Source of the DNA: Vibrio syngnathi
GTDB taxonomy: Bacteria > Pseudomonadota > Gammaproteobacteria > Enterobacterales > Vibrionaceae
Assembly (NCBI RefSeq): GCF_002119525.1
Contig: NZ_CP017917.1
Coordinates: 496,001 to 560,000 of the forward strand
Length of the DNA stretch: 64,000 nucleotides
Direction: 5' to 3'
In this document: one piece after another, positions 54,461 through 63,666 of the stretch
How positions within the stretch are numbered: the first letter of the stretch is position 1
Layout: every line of letters starts with the position of its first letter
The notes under the pieces: generated by a model
The model's database searches: none
The model's input: the letters and a program-made list of their open reading frames with translations, nothing else
What the model was told of the DNA's origin: nothing
Made by a program: the position numbers and the translations under genes

Positions 54461-54992
54461 TACTCTGTAGCTCTTCCCACGTTACTTCTGCTGATTGAGT
54501 GTCGCTGTTTACAAACGCAGAGTTACCCGACAGCATTACTGAAAGGTCCATAGTACGCTGTGTCATCGCTGCTAGTTGCTCAATACCATCGTTGTCTAGA
54601 CGAACGATCTGAGCTTTCAGGTAACCGAATTTACCTTTGTTCTGCTCCCACCAAACGTTCGACTTGGTGTTGAAGCTGAACACACTCACTGACTTAGATA
54701 AGCGAGTCGCTTTCTTAACGCGTTCTGGATCGGGTTCGCCAACATCAATCCACTCTAAGATTTGGTCATCTAACGACTTCTGCCATAAATCGGGTTCTTC
54801 AATGCTAGACAACCCTTTAGTGAACTCAAGTTCAGGAGATGCATTGATACAGAAAGCAATAATACGCGCCATCATACGCTGTTCTGTTTCAGAAGGGTGT
54901 TGTGCAACCGTTAGATTAAAAGAGTCGTAATAGTCGCGATTCATATCGGTTAAAGAGATACGAAACTTATAGATTGTCGGTTTGAGAGCCAT
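54453..54992 (-). CDS. yaeQ: YaeQ family protein
   Basis: 179 residues (E. coli YaeQ has 181) with the recognisable start MALKPTIYKFRISLTDMNRD, HPSETEQRMMARIIAF and VWWEQNKGKFGYLKAQIV. YaeQ has a PD-(D/E)xK nuclease-like fold, and in E. coli was found as a high-copy suppressor of RfaH loss affecting haemolysin expression; the true role is not known. Its 3' end overlaps the unknown 193-residue gene. Starts at ATG 54992, 115 bases from the end of the cold-shock gene. Confidence 0.93.
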   Translation of the reverse strand: MALKPTIYKFRISLTDMNRDYYDSFNLTVAQHPSETEQRMMARIIAFCINASPELEFTKGLSSIEEPDLWQKSLDDQILEWIDVGEPDPERVKKATRLSKSVSVFSFNTKSNVWWEQNKGKFGYLKAQIVRLDNDGIEQLAAMTQRTMDLSVMLSGNSAFVNSDTQSAEVTWEELQSND

Positions 54993-55057
54993 TGATAGGG
55001 TGTCTTAGATAGAAATAGTGAGGGGATGTTACCTTAAATCTCTGAATAGCGGGTAAA

Positions 55058-55086
55058 AAAATAGCCAGCAGAGGCTGGCTATTTTT
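55058..55086 (-). terminator. Terminator of the cold-shock gene
   Basis: Perfect 12-base stem AAAATAGCCAGC / GCTGGCTATTTT with an AGAG loop; an A-run on its left side reads as the T-run on the minus strand. It is 21 bases past the stop. Confidence 0.9.
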
Positions 55087-55107
55087 AGAAAGCTTTAAAA
55101 TACTAAA

Positions 55108-55317
55108 TTAAAGTACTTTGATGCTGTCAGCTTGTGGGCCTTTTTGACCTTGAGATACAGTGAACTCAACTTGTTGGCCTTCAGCAAGAGTTTTGAAACC
55201 GTCGCCTGTGATTGCAGAGAAGTGTGCAAATACGTCTGGGCCGTTTTCTTGCTCGATGAAGCCGAAGCCTTTAGTTTCGTTGAACCATTTTACTTTACCA
55301 GTAACTGTGTTAGACAT
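55108..55317 (-). CDS. CspA-family cold-shock protein
   Basis: A 69-residue single OB-fold protein that binds single-stranded RNA and DNA. RNP1 is KGFGFIEQ and RNP2 is DVFAHFS; the C-terminal strands are [19 protein letters not shown]. It starts at ATG 55317 with AGGA upstream. The 5' leader to the next gene is long (448 bases to 55765), as usual for cold-inducible csp genes whose leader controls translation, but which paralogue this is cannot be told. Confidence 0.96.
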   Translation of the reverse strand: MSNTVTGKVKWFNETKGFGFIEQENGPDVFAHFSAITGDGFKTLAEGQQVEFTVSQGQKGPQADSIKVL

Positions 55318-55765
55318 GATGATATCCTAAAATTAAATTTTTATTTTGAGCCAATTGTGGCACTGATAGCGCGGAAAAGTTTATTGCTATTGCGTACAAC
55401 ACAACGGGGTTACTAGTAATCCAACGAAATGTTTATATACAAAGAACTTTCTTTCTAGCCGAGATGAAGTCTAAATCAAATTAGGGGATAGTCAATCGAA
55501 TCCATAGTGAAAGGTTGCAGAAACTTGGGGGTAGTCAAACTTTGCATTCCTTAAATATCATGGAGTTACAGTTGTATGGTGATTTGTTGTCATTTTTGTG
55601 AAAATGGTGGTCGAAATTGATGACAAATTTGGAGTAATTGCACTGTTTTGGCACATTTATTTTTCAAATTAGAAAGCCGCTAATTGGCACTTGAACCCAA
55701 TTTTAACGGCTTATATTTATAAATCTCTCTGTAAATCTCGTGTCTCTATTGGCTCGAGAGCTAGA
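55318..55765. other. Upstream region of the cold-shock gene, likely long 5' leader
   Basis: A 448-base gap between csp and the sugar dehydrogenase, both on the minus strand. It should contain the cold-shock promoter and its untranslated leader. A TTGTCAT/ATGACAA inverted repeat lies near 55588-55629. I found no ORF and no clear terminator for the sugar dehydrogenase. Confidence 0.5.
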
Positions 55766-56851
55766 CTACTTTTTCAAGCGATACAGGTTGCCATTATCGG
55801 TACTGAAAAAGATGTCGCCGCTTGGTGAAGTTTCAATGTCTCTTACCCTCTCGCCTAAATCTTCTAAAATACGTTCCTCTTTGATTGCCTCACCTTGTCC
55901 ATTGACTGTCACGATATTGATGTGGGTAAGTTTAAGCGCGCCGGCCAGCAGCTTTCCTTTCAACTCTGGGTATTTATCGCCTTGGTAAACAATCAAGCTC
56001 CCCGGGGCGATTGAAGGAACGTAGACTTTTTTCGGCGCTTCAATACCATCTTTGGTTTTAGACTCGCCTACGCTAATTGGGCCCCAGTACTCTTTACCGT
56101 GTGAGGTGACTGGCCATCCATAGTTGGCACCTGCTTTAATTAGGTTGATTTCGTCACCACCTCGCGGACCATGTTCAATCGACCACAGCTTCTGGGTCGG
56201 GAAGTCGTAATACAAGCCTTGTGGATTACGATGGCCATAGCTCCAAATCTCATTGAGTACCTTGCTGTTATCCGAGAATGGGTTATCGCTTGGTGTGCTT
56301 CCATCAGCATTCAATCGTAATATTGATCCGGCGTGAGTCATGGTGTCTTGGCCGTTGTCTCGATCACCACGGTCGCCGATTGAAAAATACAGGTGGCTAT
56401 CATCAAAGGTGATACGGCTACCAAAGTGACGCCCTGTGTCCGTTCTGGATTTAGATACAAACACGTCTGTCCAATTGGTAACTTCATTATTGCTGTAATT
56501 AGCAGAAGCCAGTGTCGTTACGCCTTCACCATCGACGTCTTTACTGTAAGTGACGTAGAACTTTTCGTTTTCAAAAGGGGAGAGCGCGATATCCAACAGA
56601 CCACCTTGGCCTTTCGCCCAAACATTGGGCAGCCTGAACAGCGTGCTTTGCTCACCCGTCTTTAAATCAACCTGTTTAATGACGCCAGCTTTTTCTGTTA
56701 CTAGCATGGAGTTATCGTTGATATAAGCCAACCCCCAAGGGATCACGAGTCCGTCGGTGATCTTCTCTACTTGCCATGCAAAAGCAGAGGATATTGGGCT
56801 CGATGCGATGAGCACCAAAGCACAGGAAAGAATACGGTGATGAGTGTTCAT
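55766..56851 (-). CDS. Periplasmic PQQ-type glucose/sorbosone dehydrogenase
   Basis: 361 residues. It is a soluble beta-propeller of the GSDH/YliI (aldose dehydrogenase) family. The signal peptide (residues 1-26) ends in SSAFA, before WQVEKITDGL. Propeller segments are IPWGLAYINDNSMLVTEKAG, GLLDIALSPFENEKFYVTYS, RFGSRITFD-like and YSIGDRGDRDN (calcium and active-site region), GHRNPQGLYYD and the PQQ-site SIEHGPRGGDEINLI. It probably oxidises sugars to lactones with PQQ; PQQ biosynthesis genes are not in the window. ATG 56851 with AAGGGA upstream is taken as start instead of the open frame to 56941. Confidence 0.88.
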   Translation of the reverse strand: MNTHHRILSCALVLIASSPISSAFAWQVEKITDGLVIPWGLAYINDNSMLVTEKAGVIKQVDLKTGEQSTLFRLPNVWAKGQGGLLDIALSPFENEKFYVTYSKDVDGEGVTTLASANYSNNEVTNWTDVFVSKSRTDTGRHFGSRITFDDSHLYFSIGDRGDRDNGQDTMTHAGSILRLNADGSTPSDNPFSDNSKVLNEIWSYGHRNPQGLYYDFPTQKLWSIEHGPRGGDEINLIKAGANYGWPVTSHGKEYWGPISVGESKTKDGIEAPKKVYVPSIAPGSLIVYQGDKYPELKGKLLAGALKLTHINIVTVNGQGEAIKEERILEDLGERVRDIETSPSGDIFFSTDNGNLYRLKK

Positions 56852-56960
56852 TGAAGTCCCTTGATTATGAGTGTTTAGTGTTAGTCTAGCGCCTGTGGTC
56901 GATAGGCGGAAAGTTGAGGTTACTGAAAAGTGACTATTCACATATTTAGTTGAACGTCTA

Positions 56961-56976
56961 TTGTATGATTATACAA
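56961..56976. promoter_or_regulatory. Inverted repeat before the MFS leader ORF
   Basis: TTGTAT-GATT-ATACAA, a 6-base inverted repeat with a 4-base spacer, lies 51 bases before the leader ORF and between it and the divergent sugar dehydrogenase. Possible operator or promoter part. Confidence 0.35.
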
Positions 56977-57026
56977 GCTCACGTATGTTTACTGTGCCTT
57001 TCTCTATTTGATCCAGTCGGAGCATT

Positions 57027-57125
57027 ATGAATAACTCGCCAGCAGCGTTTCCGCTATTTTCTCTGTTTTTATGTTGTGAGTTAGATACGCACGTTTTTTC
57101 TTCGAACGGACGTATTAAACGATGA
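57027..57125 (+). CDS. 32-aa leader ORF overlapping the MFS gene
   Basis: ATG 57027 has GGAG at suitable distance (CGGAGCATT before ATG) and opens a 32-codon frame: MNNSPAAFPLFSLFLCCELD, then THVFSSNGRIKR, stopping at TGA 57123-57125. The stop overlaps the ATG of the MFS gene (ATGA), and that ATG has no strong site of its own. The pattern indicates translational coupling, as in leader peptides that regulate downstream genes. The peptide has two adjacent Cys codons and two Phe-rich stretches. Confidence 0.65.
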   Translation: MNNSPAAFPLFSLFLCCELDTHVFSSNGRIKR

Positions 57126-58315
57126 GTCGTCGATTTGATTTTAAATCGATCTTACTTGCGTGTTTGGTCATCAGCATCGGCCAACTCAGTATGGGTCTGG
57201 TGTTTCCATCATTACCTTGGATCGCGAAAGACTTTGATGTTTCTCTAGAGCAAGCTCAGCTTCTGGTGAGTGTGTATCTATTAGGTTTTGGGCCTTCCCA
57301 GTTTATTTATGGCCCTATTTCCGATGCTCTCGGGCGCAAAAAAGTACTGCTAAGCGGTTTGTTGATTGCCATGCTTGGGCTATTAATGATCATCTTCTTT
57401 AGCCATTCATTTACTAGCATGGTGATGGGGCGTTTTCTGCAAGGCTTAGGGACTGGCTGTTGCGCTGTACTTGCTCGTGCTTCCACGCGGGATAGATTCA
57501 GTGGGGCAGATTTACCTTTAGCGATGTCTTATATTGCGATGGTTGCCTCTATAACACCTTTGATCGCGCCTGTTATCGGTGGGTTTATTAACTTCCACTT
57601 TGGCTGGAGTATGGTGTTTATCTCACTACTTGGCTATGTCTCACTGGCTTGGGTGGTATTGGCGTTCAAGTTTAAGGAAACCGTTACTCAGGTTTCGGCT
57701 ATCCCTTCCCCGAAGAAAATGGTTTCTCAATATAAAGAGTTACTTACGTCTCGTTATTTTATGAGCTTTGCGAGTATTGGCTGGCTTAACTTTAGCTTGA
57801 TGATCACCACCGTATCAGTGATGCCATTTATCATGCAAAATCAGATTGGCATGACGTCAGATGAATACGCGATGTGGGCGGTGATTCCTGCATTAGGTAT
57901 GCTGGGCGGAACAAGCTTATGTAACCGTATTCGCCCTATGCTGGGTAACAAGAAAACTCTGTTATGCACACCTGTATTACATGTTGCTGCGGCGGTGTGG
58001 CTTTTCTTTTGTCCACTTGAGCCACTGTATTTAATGCTTGGCCAGTTCTTGATGATTATTGGCAATGGTATTGCGTTACCTTGTGCTCAGGCCTTGGTGA
58101 TGTTGCCTTATAAGAAGAACGCTGGCGCGGCGGCTGCGATGTCTGGCGGAGGGCAGATGGTGGTGTCTTCAATGGTGAGTATGGGGCTAGTTCAATTAGG
58201 GCTAGGAGAAGCGTGGCATCTATCGCTTGTCATCATGTTGTTCACACTGATTACCCTATTTAATATTTTACGTGGTTTCAGTAGCCAAGAAGCGAGAGAG
58301 TCCCAGCTTAGCTAG
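57122..58315 (+). CDS. MFS drug-efflux-type transporter (Bcr/CflA group)
   Basis: 397 residues with 12 membrane helices, major facilitator superfamily, DHA1 type. The motif A region is GPISDALGRKKVLLSGL between helices 2 and 3, and the motif C region is ASITPLIAPVIGGFINFHFG in helix 5. LPCAQALVMLP and the start DFKSILLACLVISIGQLSMG are like those of Bcr/CflA exporters. It exports a drug or metabolite; a siderophore is conceivable from the neighbouring uptake genes but nothing in the sequence says so. It is translated from an ATG coupled to the leader ORF. Confidence 0.9.
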   Translation: MSRRFDFKSILLACLVISIGQLSMGLVFPSLPWIAKDFDVSLEQAQLLVSVYLLGFGPSQFIYGPISDALGRKKVLLSGLLIAMLGLLMIIFFSHSFTSMVMGRFLQGLGTGCCAVLARASTRDRFSGADLPLAMSYIAMVASITPLIAPVIGGFINFHFGWSMVFISLLGYVSLAWVVLAFKFKETVTQVSAIPSPKKMVSQYKELLTSRYFMSFASIGWLNFSLMITTVSVMPFIMQNQIGMTSDEYAMWAVIPALGMLGGTSLCNRIRPMLGNKKTLLCTPVLHVAAAVWLFFCPLEPLYLMLGQFLMIIGNGIALPCAQALVMLPYKKNAGAAAAMSGGGQMVVSSMVSMGLVQLGLGEAWHLSLVIMLFTLITLFNILRGFSSQEARESQLS

Positions 58316-58361
58316 TTATTTGGTTATTTAATTATTTAGCTAGCTAGCGAGTGAAAAACGA

Positions 58362-58396
58362 AAAGGCCATTGAAGTTTATGATTTCGATGGCCTTT
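58362..58396. terminator. Terminator after the MFS gene
   Basis: AAAGGCCATTGAA pairs with TTTCGATGGCCTTT with one mismatch and a loop of about 8. It is followed by the heptanucleotide array; it could serve the MFS gene and the convergent ABC gene. Confidence 0.75.
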
Positions 58397-58402
58397 ATTA
58401 TG

Positions 58403-58450
<48 letters not shown>

Positions 58451-58476
58451 TTTAAATTGAAATTGAAATGCCCGAA

Positions 58477-59262
58477 CTATTCACAGACGACTGCAACCTT
58501 CTCACTTGCTGCAGTATTGGCTGGAACTGGATGATCGATCAGTCGGATAGGGGACTCATACAGTGCTGACAAAGCCTCTTCATCGAGTAACTTATCCGCG
58601 CTGCCTTCGAACGCAATCTGACCTTTTTTCAGGGCGACAATATGCGTCGCGTAACGAAGCGCTAGGTTCAAATCGTGCAAAATAACGATCACCCCAACAT
58701 CTTCTTTTTTGTTGAGTTCAGACAGTAAGCCCATGAGCTGAAACTGATGATGAACATCCAGTGCCGATGTCGGTTCGTCGAGGATCAATACCGGTGACTG
58801 CTGAGCCAACAACATTGATACCCACGCGCGTTGACGCTCTCCTCCAGATAAATCATCCGCCAAGGCTTGCGAGAACTCAGTAACACCGGTTCTCTCCATC
58901 GCTTGTTGGATAATCGATTTGTCTTCTGAATTCCAACGACCTAGTGCGCCTCTCCATGGGAAACGTCCTAAACGAACCAGCTCTTCGACTGTTAAGCCAG
59001 CAGAAGCGGGGAGCTTTTGCGGTAAATAAGCAATCTGCTTGGCTAAGTATTTGCTTTTGAATGAAGAGAGGGAAGTGCCGTCTAGTTCCACGCTGCCGTG
59101 ATCCGGCGACATCTGCCCTGAGAGCAAATTAACGAGTGTAGATTTACCCGAACCATTATGGCCAAGAACGACGGTCAGTTCGTTGGTCGGAATCGTGAGG
59201 TCTTCGATTGAGAGAATCGTTCGTTCATCACGAACAATTTTGATGTTTGAAAGCTGAAACAT
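58477..59262 (-). CDS. fhuC: Ferric-siderophore ABC transporter ATPase (FhuC-like)
   Basis: 261 residues. ATPase of an iron(III)-siderophore importer. Walker A is GHNGSGKST, the Q-loop region is IAYLPQKLPASAGLTV, signature LSGGERQRAWVS, Walker B LILDEPTSALD, and the His loop VIVILHDLNLALRYA. The FhuC/FepC group is identified by the RFPW and ALDVHHQ stretches. It is the last of two minus-strand genes. No permease gene is in the window; one would be expected beyond the FhuD-like gene at the right edge. Confidence 0.88.
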   Translation of the reverse strand: MFQLSNIKIVRDERTILSIEDLTIPTNELTVVLGHNGSGKSTLVNLLSGQMSPDHGSVELDGTSLSSFKSKYLAKQIAYLPQKLPASAGLTVEELVRLGRFPWRGALGRWNSEDKSIIQQAMERTGVTEFSQALADDLSGGERQRAWVSMLLAQQSPVLILDEPTSALDVHHQFQLMGLLSELNKKEDVGVIVILHDLNLALRYATHIVALKKGQIAFEGSADKLLDEEALSALYESPIRLIDHPVPANTAASEKVAVVCE

Positions 59263-59339
59263 GTCAGTCCTGTGCCTAGACCAATAAAGCGCTTCAGTGA
59301 AATTAAACGAGCTTTATTGGCTTTTAAAAATAGAGGGTG

Positions 59340-60104
59340 TTATTGAGCTGTTTTTTTGTTGTCGGGGTGTCTTGGGCAATCGTCGCAATACTTTCTAGAG
59401 TCGCACTTATAAACTAAGCAGCAGCTGATTCTGATCAGTTTTAGCATCTCCGAATCAGCGTCTATTTTAAGGCTGTCTAAATGATTTTCAGGCAACTGGC
59501 ATGCTTCTAACCAAAGCTTAGCTTGCGCAGTAATGTAATCGTTGGTCAGGCTTGGTTCGTGCTGCTGAAGTTTTATCAAACTGCTTAACAATAGATCGGC
59601 CAATAAATGATTGGTAAATCCTGGGCGAATACGTGTCCATTCACTGATCTGGCTTCGATAAAACTCAGTCAGTGCAAGAATGGCTTCACCAGCATCTGGA
59701 ATCAGCTCTTCTGGTGAACCATGTTGATGATCACCATTAAAGAAACGGTAGCCTGTGACAAATTCTTTGTACCTAAACTGGCCGATGTTCTTAATATCAG
59801 GCAGTGAGTGAAGGCCGTAGATAGATATAAAGGTCACGTAGATTGGTTGCCAGCAAACCAGATCCCACGTTCGGGTTAACCAATAGGCTTTGCCTGCTTC
59901 AGGGTGGCTCTGCGCAAGGCCATCGTAAACTCGTTTGATTTCTTTATGGCTATCATCATTCGTTATTGCAATGCTCTTGCTATGCAGAGTACCAAAGCTT
60001 CCACTTAAATAAGGTGTCACTTGTTTTGAGTGAGCGAAGATTTTCTGATGTAGAGACGGGGCTCTCCGACGAGTGATAATATTGTGCAGCTGGGAAAGCA
60101 TCAT
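59340..60104 (-). CDS. fhuF: FhuF-like siderophore-iron reductase (2Fe-2S)
   Basis: 254 residues. The C-terminus carries the exact FhuF signature CC-x10-C-x2-C at Cys228, 229, 240 and 243 (SCCLVYKCDSRKYCDDCP), which binds a 2Fe-2S cluster that reduces ferric siderophores in the cytoplasm. The N-terminal domain is all-helical and poorly conserved, as usual. It starts at ATG 60104 and is preceded by a Fur-box-like site at 60113-60133, so iron repression is likely. It is co-directional with fhuC, after a 77-base gap. Confidence 0.85.
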   Translation of the reverse strand: MMLSQLHNIITRRRAPSLHQKIFAHSKQVTPYLSGSFGTLHSKSIAITNDDSHKEIKRVYDGLAQSHPEAGKAYWLTRTWDLVCWQPIYVTFISIYGLHSLPDIKNIGQFRYKEFVTGYRFFNGDHQHGSPEELIPDAGEAILALTEFYRSQISEWTRIRPGFTNHLLADLLLSSLIKLQQHEPSLTNDYITAQAKLWLEACQLPENHLDSLKIDADSEMLKLIRISCCLVYKCDSRKYCDDCPRHPDNKKTAQ

Positions 60105-60112
60105 AAACCATT

Positions 60113-60133
60113 AAATGAGAATCAGTAGCGTTA
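60113..60133. promoter_or_regulatory. Fur-box-like site before fhuF
   Basis: AAATGAGAATCAGTAGCGTT followed by A matches 15 of 21 positions of the palindromic Fur consensus by hand count. It is nine bases upstream of the fhuF start codon. Confidence 0.55.
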
Positions 60134-60321
60134 TCATAACGGACATAATCGAGGATAACCATACAAAATGGAGCATCTACTCGGTGCCTCTGTCTTTTGG
60201 TCATTTTATAGAACACACATGAGTGCTTCTTTTTTTGAGTGATAAAAGCCGTTTTAAATGATAAAAGTATTGGTGAATCGAATGTGTCGCTGCCAACTAT
60301 AGAGAATATAAAAGCTTAAAT

Positions 60322-61230
60322 ATGAACACACCTGCATTTGGTCGTATCAGTCGCGTTTTGACCTATATCCATTCGAACCTTAGCTCCTCGCTATCGTTAG
60401 AAGATATTGCGACACAAAGCTGTTGGTCTCGTTGGCAGCTTCAGAGAGTGTTTCAAGCCGAAACAGGGCTTACTGTGGCTAATTATGTGAGAGAGCTAAA
60501 GTTAAGCCAAGCTGCAGAACACCTGCTTGATGGAAAAGAGCGCGTGATAGATATTGCTTTTGGGCTCGGGTTCAATTCAGAAATAAGCTTTAGCCGCTCG
60601 TTTAAGCAGATGTTTGGGTCTAGCCCAAGTCAGTATAGAAAAGCAGGTAAAAGAGTCGGGCTAAGAAAGCCGATACAAGTATCTGAAACAGCGAGTACTT
60701 CTGAAAAAGGGGCGTTAAGCTTTGTGGAAGTGCGCATTGATGAAAGAGAGTCTTTCCTAGTGAAAGGTATGACATCAGAAATCAGTGGTTTGTTTTCACT
60801 CACGCAAGACTTCGCTCAGAAAGTCCCTCAGCTATGGTCACGTTTAGAAGGTGAGGTTGAGATCCCTGACGACAACGTGCTCCAGTTCATTGGCGTGGTT
60901 GACCTGACTCAGTCTTGCTTTGACGGGACGAATATTCACTATTGGGCAGGGGTAGAGCTTCAGGAAGGAATTTCAATCCCGCAATTACCGAGTATTATCT
61001 CTGAAAGGTTAGAGGTACTGACGGTTCCTAAGCAAACTTATGCTGTAGTGAAGCACTGTGGTCCAATTGAGAATTTACGACACACCTTGAGTTGGTTTGT
61101 GCTGAATTGGATGCCAAGTTCAGGTTATCGTGGCGTCGATGGATATGAGCTTGAAGTGTACCCGTTTGCCTATCAAGCACATGCCTCTGACGCTGAAATG
61201 GAGTACTGGGTTCCTATTATTAAATCGTAG
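60322..61230 (+). CDS. AraC-family regulator with GyrI-like domain (Rob-like)
   Basis: 302 residues with the AraC DNA-binding domain at the N-terminus (residues 5-110): SLSLEDIATQSCWSRWQLQR and VIDIAFGLGFNSEISFSRSF. The C-terminal 150 residues are an effector-binding domain of the GyrI-like type (VRIDERESFLVKGMTSEI, ...YAVVKHCGPIENLRHTL). This order, HTH first and GyrI-like domain second, matches Rob rather than the siderophore-sensing AraC regulators of AlcR or PchR type. It lies between fhuF and the receptor and may control them. Confidence 0.88.
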   Translation: MNTPAFGRISRVLTYIHSNLSSSLSLEDIATQSCWSRWQLQRVFQAETGLTVANYVRELKLSQAAEHLLDGKERVIDIAFGLGFNSEISFSRSFKQMFGSSPSQYRKAGKRVGLRKPIQVSETASTSEKGALSFVEVRIDERESFLVKGMTSEISGLFSLTQDFAQKVPQLWSRLEGEVEIPDDNVLQFIGVVDLTQSCFDGTNIHYWAGVELQEGISIPQLPSIISERLEVLTVPKQTYAVVKHCGPIENLRHTLSWFVLNWMPSSGYRGVDGYELEVYPFAYQAHASDAEMEYWVPIIKS

Positions 61231-61388
61231 TCATATTCCCGCTCACTCTCTTCTAGCAAAGCCTTCCTATCAATAGGGTCAATTGTGTTTTTAATCACCA
61301 ATTGACCGTTTTCTACTAAAAATAGGTCAAGTTCTTTTTGAATTTGCACCAAATTGTTAATTATCCCACCTCTAGATACATACAATGC

Positions 61389-61409
61389 AAATGAGTTTTA
61401 TTATTATTT
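61389..61409. promoter_or_regulatory. Fur-box-like site before the TonB receptor
   Basis: AAATGAGTTTTATTATTATT followed by T matches 16 of 21 positions of the palindromic Fur consensus by hand count. It is 28 bases upstream of the receptor start codon, overlapping the expected promoter. Confidence 0.65.
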
Positions 61410-61436
61410 ATATTAAGCATTGGTACCGAGGGAATT

Positions 61437-63584
61437 ATGACCACTCACACTCGTTTTAAGTATTCATCATTGGCAGTAGCGTTGCTGACTGCGTTCTCAG
61501 CGCAAGCATTGGCGGAAGATACCGCTACTTCGGCAGATTCGAATGTAGAAACTATTACTGTTATGGGTAAAGCCTATCGTAATACAGCAACTAAATCGGC
61601 ACTTGAGCCAGAAGAAACACCTCAAGGTATTACAGTCATTGATGAAGAACAGTTAGATCAACGAGGTGTAAAGTCTCTTAACCAAGCGCTTAGATACGCG
61701 CCGGGTGTTGTGACTGAGCAAAAGGGCGCATCAGTAACCATGTACGATACGTTCTCGATTCGTGGGTTTAGTAACAATCAGAGTTACTACGATGGCTTGA
61801 TTCTGCCGTTTCTGACTGGATGGAACCTGCAACCTCAGATCGACCCTATTGCGATTCAGCAAGTTGAAGTGTTTAAAGGCCCTACGTCTGTGTTGTATGG
61901 ATCGATGCCGCCGGGTGGTATGGTCAACATGATCGCGAAGGCACCGCAAGAAGACGGGTCGACAAAAGTGGGTGTATCTACAGGCTCAAGAAACTTGATG
62001 GAAGCGTCAATTGATACTTCAGGTCAGTTAGGTGAAAGTGACTTTTCATATCGTTTAGTTGCACTCGCTCGTAAACAAGACAGCCAAGTTGATAACGCTG
62101 AAGAAGAGCGTTATGTGATTGCTCCATCGCTAGATTGGCAGGTATCTGATAGAACACTTATTAACTTCAATCTTTACTATCAGAATGATCCGTCAATGGG
62201 TACTAACTCTGCAATGCCGCTTGAAGTGCTGAAGGCAAGTGACCCATCTGTGTCTATGGGCGACAAAAACTGGAGTACCTTTGAACGTGAAGTCTTGATG
62301 TTAGGTTATAAGATCAATCATCAAATCAACGATAATTGGACTTTCCTTCAGAACGCTCGTTATTCCGATGCATCGCTATATCAAGAAAACACCTATCATC
62401 GCGGTACGAATTTTAACGCCGCAACTGGTAGTTTAATTCGAAATGTGTACAGCACAGATGAAGACTCTCAAAGCTTTGTTATCGACAACCAAGTATCAGG
62501 TCGCGTCGAGGTTGCTGGGCTAGAGCATAACTTATTGTTTGGTCTCGATTACCTAAAGCTAACAGGTGACTCTTTGTACAAAGAGTTTGATGCAAACAGT
62601 AGTTTCGGTGATTTCAACGCATACAATCCAAATAACGACCTTTTGGATAAAAGTCAGCTTCAAGAGAATTACCGTGAATCCCACGACATTACTACCGAGC
62701 AGTTAGGATTATATTTCCAAGACCAAGTTCGCTATGACGCGCTGGTTTTACTTGCTGGTGGACGTTACGACATGTTCAAAGCGAGTGACGATAAAACGAG
62801 TACTTACCCAACAAGCGATGGCACAGAAAAAGCGGATCACAATCAGTTCTCTTACCGCGTAGGTGCCTTGTATGAGTTAGATAATGGCATCTCTCCATTT
62901 GTGAGTTATGCGACGAGTTTTGAGCCAGCTGCTGGTACTGATATTAACGGTAACTCGTTGAAACCTCAGTTGGGTGAGCAAGTCGAACTAGGTGTGAAAT
63001 ACCTGTCTGCTGATATGGCACAGCAACTTACAGCATCATACTTTTACATTACTAAGAAAGACTCAATTGCTGCCGATCCATCGGATCCAACGTATCGCTC
63101 TAAGATTCAGTTAGGTGAAGTGCGCTCTCAAGGTATGGAAGTTGAAGGCCGGTGGTTTGTAACGGACAACTGGGATGTTAATGCAAGCTACACGTATGTT
63201 GATATGGAAGTGACTGAAGATGCGAACCCAGATCTAGAAGGCACTACACCAATCTATGTACCGACACACGCCGCTAATCTATGGAGCAATTACTATGTCT
63301 ATGGTGGTGCTTTATCTGGAACTCGCTTCAGTGCAGGTGCTCGTTACATGGGTGAAATGGAGATGGATGCAACCAATACTCAAGGAAAAGTACCATCATA
63401 TACGGTTGTCGATTTATCCGTAGGTTATGACCTAGGGGAAGCAAGTGAAACTCTGTCAGGTGCAACGGCTAACTTGCTGGTTAACAACCTGTTTAATGAA
63501 GAGTACTACACCTGCTACGACCAATCGAACTGTTGGTTCGGTGCAGAGCAGTCAGTAGAACTCAGCGTGAACTACGAGTTCTAA
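61437..63584 (+). CDS. TonB-dependent ferric-siderophore receptor (FhuA-like)
   Basis: 715 residues, outer membrane. The signal peptide ends at ...QALA (residue 26). The TonB box is ETITVMGKA. The plug domain contains IRGFSNNQSYYDGL and VEVFKGPTSVLYGSMPPGG (residues 60-185). The remainder is a 22-strand barrel ending in the aromatic YEF. The pair TCYDQSNCWFGAEQ near the C-terminus is like the Cys-containing final strands of FhuA/FoxA hydroxamate receptors. GAGGGAATT precedes ATG 61437. With fhuC, fhuF and an FhuD-like gene, ferrichrome- or ferrioxamine-type ligands are likely. A terminator separates it from the binding-protein gene. Confidence 0.92.
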   Translation: MTTHTRFKYSSLAVALLTAFSAQALAEDTATSADSNVETITVMGKAYRNTATKSALEPEETPQGITVIDEEQLDQRGVKSLNQALRYAPGVVTEQKGASVTMYDTFSIRGFSNNQSYYDGLILPFLTGWNLQPQIDPIAIQQVEVFKGPTSVLYGSMPPGGMVNMIAKAPQEDGSTKVGVSTGSRNLMEASIDTSGQLGESDFSYRLVALARKQDSQVDNAEEERYVIAPSLDWQVSDRTLINFNLYYQNDPSMGTNSAMPLEVLKASDPSVSMGDKNWSTFEREVLMLGYKINHQINDNWTFLQNARYSDASLYQENTYHRGTNFNAATGSLIRNVYSTDEDSQSFVIDNQVSGRVEVAGLEHNLLFGLDYLKLTGDSLYKEFDANSSFGDFNAYNPNNDLLDKSQLQENYRESHDITTEQLGLYFQDQVRYDALVLLAGGRYDMFKASDDKTSTYPTSDGTEKADHNQFSYRVGALYELDNGISPFVSYATSFEPAAGTDINGNSLKPQLGEQVELGVKYLSADMAQQLTASYFYITKKDSIAADPSDPTYRSKIQLGEVRSQGMEVEGRWFVTDNWDVNASYTYVDMEVTEDANPDLEGTTPIYVPTHAANLWSNYYVYGGALSGTRFSAGARYMGEMEMDATNTQGKVPSYTVVDLSVGYDLGEASETLSGATANLLVNNLFNEEYYTCYDQSNCWFGAEQSVELSVNYEF

Positions 63585-63603
63585 TTCATTTGAATACATA
63601 AAT

Positions 63604-63629
63604 CTAAGCAGCCAGTGTAGGCTGCTTTT
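63604..63629 (+). terminator. Terminator of the TonB receptor gene
   Basis: AAGCAGCC / GGCTGCTT stem with a 6-base loop and T-run, 20 bases past the stop codon. It would reduce but need not block expression of the FhuD-like gene. Confidence 0.8.
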
Positions 63630-63666
63630 GTCGTTAAATAAACACTTAAAAAGTGACAGTGATTAT

